NCBI GenBank assembly: GCA_963773835.1
Contig: CAVZCQ010000002.1
Coordinates: 62,001 to 126,000, forward strand
Source of the DNA: JOPF136 sp963773835
GTDB lineage: Bacteria > Acidobacteriota > Terriglobia > Acidiferrales > UBA7541
DNA length: 64,000 nt
Direction: 5' to 3'
This document shows positions 59,885-64,000 of the stretch, piece after piece (the stretch's first letter is position 1; every line of letters begins with the position of its first letter). The notes below the pieces were generated by a model. It made no database searches. It was given only the letters and a program-made list of their open reading frames with translations, and was not told the origin of the DNA. Position numbers and translations under genes: made by a program.

Positions 59885-61846
59885 TTACTTCTTCAACTCC
59901 GGCCGGTCCTTGTAGAGTTCGAGGGCTTCCGGATTGGCGAGGGCGTCTTTCTGCTTCACGGGGCGTCCGTGCACCACATCGCGCACGGCCACTTCGACGA
60001 TCTTGCCGCTCTTGGTGCGCGGGATATCGGAGACCTGGAGAATCCTGGCGGGCACATGGCGCGGCGTGGTGTTCTTGCGGATCTGCCTGGCGATTTTTTT
60101 CTCGATTTCAGGCGTGAGCAGGAGACCCTCGCGCAATCGCACGAAGAGCACCACGCGCACGTCGTGGTCCCAATCCTGGGCGATGGCGATGCATTCCAGG
60201 ACTTCCGGCACCTGCTCGACCTGCCGGTAGATTTCGGCGGTCCCGATGCGCACGCCACCGGGATTGAGCACGGCGTCCGAGCGGCCGTAGATGATGACCC
60301 CGTCGCGAGGAGTGATCTCCGTCCAATCGCCGTGGCACCAGACGCCGGGAAACCGCTGGAAGTAGGCGGCGCGGTATTTCTTTCCCTCCGGGTCGTCCCA
60401 GAATTCCAGTGGCATCGAAGGGAACGGCTTCACGCAGACCAGCTCGCCCTTTGCTCCGCGGAGCGGCCGGCCCTGCTCGTCGAACACGTCAACGGCCATG
60501 CCCAGGCCGCGGGTTTGAATCTCGCCGCGATAGACGGGACCGATCGGATTGCCGAGCACGAAACAGGAAACGATGTCGGTGCCGCCAGAGATGGAGGCCA
60601 GGTGGACATCGTGTTTGATCGAGCGATAGACGTAATCAAAACTCTCGGGAACCAGCGGCGAGCCGGTGGAGGTGATGGTCCGCACGGACGTGAGCGTGTG
60701 AGTTTTGGCCGGATCCAGACCGGCTTTGGCGCACGCATCGATGAACTTCGCGGAGGTTCCGAAAAGCGTCATCTTTTCGGCGTCCGCCAGATCGAACAAC
60801 ACGTTGCCCGAGGGGTGCATCGGCGAACCGTCGTAGAGCAGCAACGTGGCCTCGGATGCGAGTGCGGAGACCAGCCAGTTCCACATCATCCAGGAGCAGG
60901 TGGTGAAGTAGAAGACGCGGTCGCCGCGTTTGATGTCGCAATGGAGCTGGTGCTCCTTGAGGTGTTGCAGGAGGGTGCCGCCGGCTCCGTGAACGATGCA
61001 TTTCGGCGCGCCGGTGGTGCCGGAGGAGAACAGGATAAAGAGCGGATGGTTAAAAGGAAGGCGCGTGTACTCGAGTTTCCTGGGCTCATGTCCCGCTATG
61101 TAATCGGGAAATGTCGTCGCGTCCGGCAGATTGTGTAGCTCGGGCTTTTCGGAAACGTAGGGGACCACCACGACGCGCGAGAGCGAGGGCAGCCGGCCGC
61201 GAATCTCCGCCAATTTGCCGAGAGCGTCGAGACTCTTGCCGTTGTAGAAGCAGCCGTCGGCCGCGAAGAGCACTTTGGGTTGGATCTGGCCGAAGCGGTC
61301 GAGCACGCCCTGCACTCCAAAGTCCGTCGAACAGGACGACCAGATTGCGCCGAGGCTCGCAGCAGCCAGCATGGCGATGATGGCCTCGGGCATGTTCGGC
61401 AGAATGCCGGCCACGCGATCGCCGGCGCTGACTCCCTCCGCAGCCAGAGCCTGCTGGAGGCGGGAAACGGCGGCGTGGAGTTCGGGCCAACTGATCCGGC
61501 GGCGAACCTTCTCTTCGCCCCAGAAGACCAGCGCGTCGGAAGAATCTGTGTGGCGCAGCAGATTCTCGGCAAAATTGAGCCGCGCATGGGGAAAGAAGCG
61601 GGCACCCGGCATCTGGTCGGGATGTTCGAGCGCGACATCGCCGGGCCCATCGCCGATGACGCCGCAGGATGTCCACACCAGCCGCCAGAACTCGGCGGGA
61701 GATTCCACCGACCAGCGCCAGAACTCCGCGAAATCGGCGAAGTGCAGGCCGGAGGCGGTCTCGGCCGCTTTCACGAAGCGAGTCAGGTTGGCGGAGGCCA
61801 CGCGTTCAGCAGACGGCCTCCACAGCACGGCAGGTTCGCCCGGCAT
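59885..61846 (-). CDS. Acetoacetate-CoA ligase (acetoacetyl-CoA synthetase)
   Basis: A 653-residue adenylate-forming enzyme converting acetoacetate (or a related acid) with ATP and CoA to the acyl-CoA. The AMP-binding core is LFSSGTTGAPKCIVHGAGG. The hinge region YGRSDAVLNPGGVRIGTAEIY and C-terminal catalytic Lys in IPRTKSGKIVEVAVRD are intact. The N-terminal ACS-type extension and HCDIKRGDRVFYFTTCSWMMWNW match the AacS subgroup better than acetyl-CoA synthetase. It follows tyrA after 30 bases, but the pathway link is unclear. It may feed ketone-body or PHB carbon together with the crotonase/dehydrogenase pair at 5 kb. Confidence 0.9.
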   Translation of the reverse strand: MPGEPAVLWRPSAERVASANLTRFVKAAETASGLHFADFAEFWRWSVESPAEFWRLVWTSCGVIGDGPGDVALEHPDQMPGARFFPHARLNFAENLLRHTDSSDALVFWGEEKVRRRISWPELHAAVSRLQQALAAEGVSAGDRVAGILPNMPEAIIAMLAAASLGAIWSSCSTDFGVQGVLDRFGQIQPKVLFAADGCFYNGKSLDALGKLAEIRGRLPSLSRVVVVPYVSEKPELHNLPDATTFPDYIAGHEPRKLEYTRLPFNHPLFILFSSGTTGAPKCIVHGAGGTLLQHLKEHQLHCDIKRGDRVFYFTTCSWMMWNWLVSALASEATLLLYDGSPMHPSGNVLFDLADAEKMTLFGTSAKFIDACAKAGLDPAKTHTLTSVRTITSTGSPLVPESFDYVYRSIKHDVHLASISGGTDIVSCFVLGNPIGPVYRGEIQTRGLGMAVDVFDEQGRPLRGAKGELVCVKPFPSMPLEFWDDPEGKKYRAAYFQRFPGVWCHGDWTEITPRDGVIIYGRSDAVLNPGGVRIGTAEIYRQVEQVPEVLECIAIAQDWDHDVRVVLFVRLREGLLLTPEIEKKIARQIRKNTTPRHVPARILQVSDIPRTKSGKIVEVAVRDVVHGRPVKQKDALANPEALELYKDRPELKK

Positions 61847-61876
61847 CCGGGAACTCCATCGAAAACCGAAATCAGT

Positions 61877-62737
61877 TTAATCCACTTCGCGGAGCGATTT
61901 GTAGACCTGGTTGGCAGCGTCGAATTGCGGCTCGAGTTCGCGGCTGGCGAGCGAGCCGCGGAGATGTTCGAGCGCCTGGACGAGCCGGTCGAGCGAGCGG
62001 ACCAGGTTGTCGCGATTGGTAAGGCAGACGTCGCGCCAGACGGCATAAGGACTGCCGGCCAGGCGGAGGGCGTCGCGCAGGCCGCATCCGGCGAGCGAAA
62101 GGGGCAGGCCGGTTTCGTCGGTCTCGTCGTTCACCACGCCGGCGAGTGCAATCGAGGCGAGTTGGGGGAGGTGGGAGACGATTCCGACGGACCAGTCGTG
62201 GGTGTCTGCGTCGAGCCACACGGGCTCGGCGCCGATCGCCCGGAGCAGAGCTTCGAAGCGGGCGGACTCCGGCGCGCTCTGGTTCCCGACCAGAGCGTAT
62301 TTCGCGCCGCGGAAAAGCGCCGCATCGGCGTGCGCAATGCCGCTCACTTCCCTTCCTGCGAGCGGATGGCCACCCAGGAAGGACGCGCCGCTATGGAAAT
62401 GATGTGCAGCGGCGCGGCAGACGGCAGCTTTTGTGCTGGAGGCGTCGGTGACGAGCGAGCCCGCGGGGGCATGGCGAGCGAACTCCGGGAGAAGATCGAG
62501 CACGACGCCGATGGGCAGCGCAATGTAGATCAGATCCGCCCCCGAAATTGCCTCCGTGAGGCTCTCTGCTGCATGCGTCACCACGGCGCGTCCAACGGCC
62601 AGCCGTTGAACCTCCGGCCGGTCCCATCCAACCACGGGAATCTGCGGGAATGCCTGGCGCACTGCCAGGGCGAAGGACCCGCCAATCAGCCCCATCCCAG
62701 CGACGGCGACATTTCGAAAAGGAGCCTCGGAGCTCAT
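61877..62737 (-). CDS. tyrA: Prephenate dehydrogenase
   Basis: A 286-residue NAD(P)-dependent enzyme that converts prephenate to 4-hydroxyphenylpyruvate for tyrosine. The Rossmann loop is AGMGLIGGSFALAVRQ; the catalytic His region is GGHPLAGREVSGIAHADAALFRG, followed by the helical dimer domain. No ACT domain or chorismate mutase is fused, so it is monofunctional (arogenate use cannot be excluded). It begins 3 bases after the aroF stop. Confidence 0.93.
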   Translation of the reverse strand: MSSEAPFRNVAVAGMGLIGGSFALAVRQAFPQIPVVGWDRPEVQRLAVGRAVVTHAAESLTEAISGADLIYIALPIGVVLDLLPEFARHAPAGSLVTDASSTKAAVCRAAAHHFHSGASFLGGHPLAGREVSGIAHADAALFRGAKYALVGNQSAPESARFEALLRAIGAEPVWLDADTHDWSVGIVSHLPQLASIALAGVVNDETDETGLPLSLAGCGLRDALRLAGSPYAVWRDVCLTNRDNLVRSLDRLVQALEHLRGSLASRELEPQFDAANQVYKSLREVD

Positions 62738-62740
62738 AGG

Positions 62741-63760
62741 TCAGGCGATCCGCCGGCCGACGGCTGGGGCGATCATGCGGATCTCTTCCATCAATTGGGC
62801 AAACTGTTCAAAATGGAGCGACTGAGCGCCGTCGGAACGAGCGTGTTCCGGATCGTTATGGACCTCAATCAGCAGTCCGTCCGAGCCTGCGGCGACCGCA
62901 GCACGCGCCATGGGCGGTACCTTGTCCCGGCGGCCGGTTCCGTGCGACGGATCAACGAGGATGGGCAGGTGGGAGAGCTTCTCGATCACCGGAATTGCGG
63001 CCAGGTCCAGCGTGTTGCGCGTGTAGTTCTCAAACGTGCGGATGCCGCGTTCGCAGAGGATGACGTTATAGTTGCCTCCGGCCAGGATGTATTCCGCACT
63101 GAGAAGCAATTCCTCAATCGTGGCGGACATGCCGCGCTTCAGGAGCACGGGCTTCGGAGAGGCGCCCAGGGCACGCAACAGGTTGTAGTTCTGCATATTC
63201 CGGGCGCCCACTTGAAAGACGTCCACATAAGGCGCCATCAGCTCAATTTGGGACGGATCCATCACCTCGCTGACCGCGAACAGGCCGTTCCGGTCAGCCG
63301 CCTCGCGCAATAAGCGGAGAGCCGGCTCGCCCAGACCCTGGAAGCTGTATGGCGAGGATCGCGGCTTGAAAGCGCCGCCACGCAGCAACCGCGCCCCACA
63401 TTTGGCCACATGCTCAGCGATGGAGTGAATCTGAGTGGACGATTCCACGGCGCACGGGCCGGCAGCAACGACAATTTCCGTTCCGCCGATCCGCACGCCC
63501 CGGCCGAGGTCCACCACGGTGCCCTCCGGGCGGAAGGCCCGGCTGGCGAGCTTATAGGGTTGCGAGATGGGGACGACCTCTCGCACACCGTCGAGCAGTT
63601 CGAGGTCGCGGGGATCGTAATCGCTGGGGGCTCCAACCGCGCCAAGGACCGTGTGAGTCGCGCCGGTGGAGCGATGGACATCGAAACCGATCTCCACCAG
63701 GCGGTCAATGACGCGCTGGATTTGCTCCTCCGTCGAACCTGCGTGCATCACGATAACCAT
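62741..63760 (-). CDS. aroF: 3-deoxy-7-phosphoheptulonate synthase (DAHP synthase, type I-beta)
   Basis: A 339-residue first enzyme of the shikimate pathway. An N-terminal ferredoxin-like regulatory domain (MVIVMHAGSTEEQIQRVIDR, 1-70), as in the Thermotoga-type enzyme, precedes the barrel: AAGPCAVES, RGGAFKPRSSPYSFQGLG, LLKRGMSATIEE and VDPSHGTGRRDKV. The N-domain predicts allosteric feedback (Tyr or Phe, or prephenate through the neighbouring chorismate mutase). Order: chorismate mutase, aroF, tyrA. Confidence 0.95.
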   Translation of the reverse strand: MVIVMHAGSTEEQIQRVIDRLVEIGFDVHRSTGATHTVLGAVGAPSDYDPRDLELLDGVREVVPISQPYKLASRAFRPEGTVVDLGRGVRIGGTEIVVAAGPCAVESSTQIHSIAEHVAKCGARLLRGGAFKPRSSPYSFQGLGEPALRLLREAADRNGLFAVSEVMDPSQIELMAPYVDVFQVGARNMQNYNLLRALGASPKPVLLKRGMSATIEELLLSAEYILAGGNYNVILCERGIRTFENYTRNTLDLAAIPVIEKLSHLPILVDPSHGTGRRDKVPPMARAAVAAGSDGLLIEVHNDPEHARSDGAQSLHFEQFAQLMEEIRMIAPAVGRRIA

Positions 63761-63810
63761 GTCTCGCCTCGTCTCCGGTCTTTCCAGGATATAAAGATTC
63801 GCGGGCCCGC

Positions 63811-64000
63811 TTATTTCGGCCGCTCGGCCGCACTGTTCCCCTCGGGCGCCATCGCGCCGCGCTCGACGGCGCGCGCTTCGTCCAGTATCCGCTCAAACAG
63901 CCGCCGGATGGCGGTGTCGGGCAATGGCCCGGAATTCGCGCGCGTGACGCGATTCAAGATTTCTCCTTCCCGATCCGGCTGGTAGAGCGGCAGCTGCGCG
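63811..64000 (-). CDS. Chorismate mutase (AroQ type), C-terminal part, 5' end outside window
   Basis: Partial gene entering from the right edge. The visible 62 codons read QLPLYQPDREGEILNRVTRA, then NSGPLPDTAIRRLFERILDE and ARAVERAAMAPEGNSAAERP, ending with TAA at 63811. The Y-x-P-x-RE-x-xIL, GPL and I-RRLFERI pattern is the second and third helix of AroQ chorismate mutase. It stops soon after, so it is not a fused prephenate dehydratase. It precedes aroF by 50 bases, making chorismate mutase-aroF-tyrA. Confidence 0.85.
   Translation of the reverse strand, partial: AQLPLYQPDREGEILNRVTRANSGPLPDTAIRRLFERILDEARAVERGAMAPEGNSAAERPK

Overview
This is a GC-rich (about 60 percent or more by eye), gene-dense bacterial window with 61 supported coding regions or coding remnants. 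It has no rRNA, no tRNA that I can see and no CRISPR array. The gene set points to a Gram-negative didermic bacterium: fabZ-lpxA-lpxI for lipid A, a TonB-like protein, TolC and HlyD export proteins, and RlpA. Several features point to Acidobacteriota as the best guess, with the species unknown: the FecR-like and TonB-C secreted proteins, a Pkn kinase remnant, the AMMECR1 protein, the aroD-aroE fusion, and many short palindromic repeats scattered between genes.

Layout. 0.2-9.1 kb: phosphohexomutase, PhzF-like protein, ribH-nusB, an EcsC-family protein, a crotonase/3-hydroxyacyl-CoA dehydrogenase pair and a large TPR protein ending in a degenerate GGDEF-like domain. 9.5-15.3 kb: an accessory stretch with an SDR oxidoreductase, repeat-filled spacers, orphan proteins, a PIN-domain remnant and a RES/Xre toxin-antitoxin pair. 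15.4-25 kb: housekeeping genes lepA, xseA, ndk, sucCD, trpD, a DinB protein and a CPBP protease, running into an ABC exporter (24.3-26.2 kb). 26.4-30.2 kb: aroDE-trpE-trpG. 30.4-40.5 kb: a secreted protein, AMMECR1, pgsA, hflX, then a minus-strand run fabZ-lpxA-lpxI-Gfo/Idh-TonB-like-31-residue membrane peptide-miaA whose genes mostly overlap by 4 bases. 40.8-42.2 kb: an octaheme cytochrome c of the hydroxylamine-oxidoreductase type.

42.2-45.4 kb is the most unusual part. Three genes lie in one operon that is richer in A and T than its surroundings: a protein with a PD-(D/E)xK-like nuclease fold, a small protein resembling EACC1, and a membrane-anchored caspase-like peptidase. The block is bracketed by a pair of about 75-base inverted repeats with a 32-base core matching at 30 of 32 positions, and by a possible 8-base direct repeat. 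It sits directly behind the cytochrome stop codon. I read it as a laterally acquired caspase-based conflict (probably anti-phage or abortive-infection) module.

45.5-64 kb: a truncated Ser/Thr kinase, a FecR-like secreted protein, tolC-hlyD without an inner-membrane transporter, an M20 peptidase, a pair of divergent zinc metallopeptidase genes, HIT, RlpA, rhomboid, UspA, a second CDP-alcohol phosphatidyltransferase, acetoacetyl-CoA synthetase, and finally tyrA, aroF and the 3' end of a chorismate mutase gene. Aromatic amino-acid genes therefore occur at three separate places.
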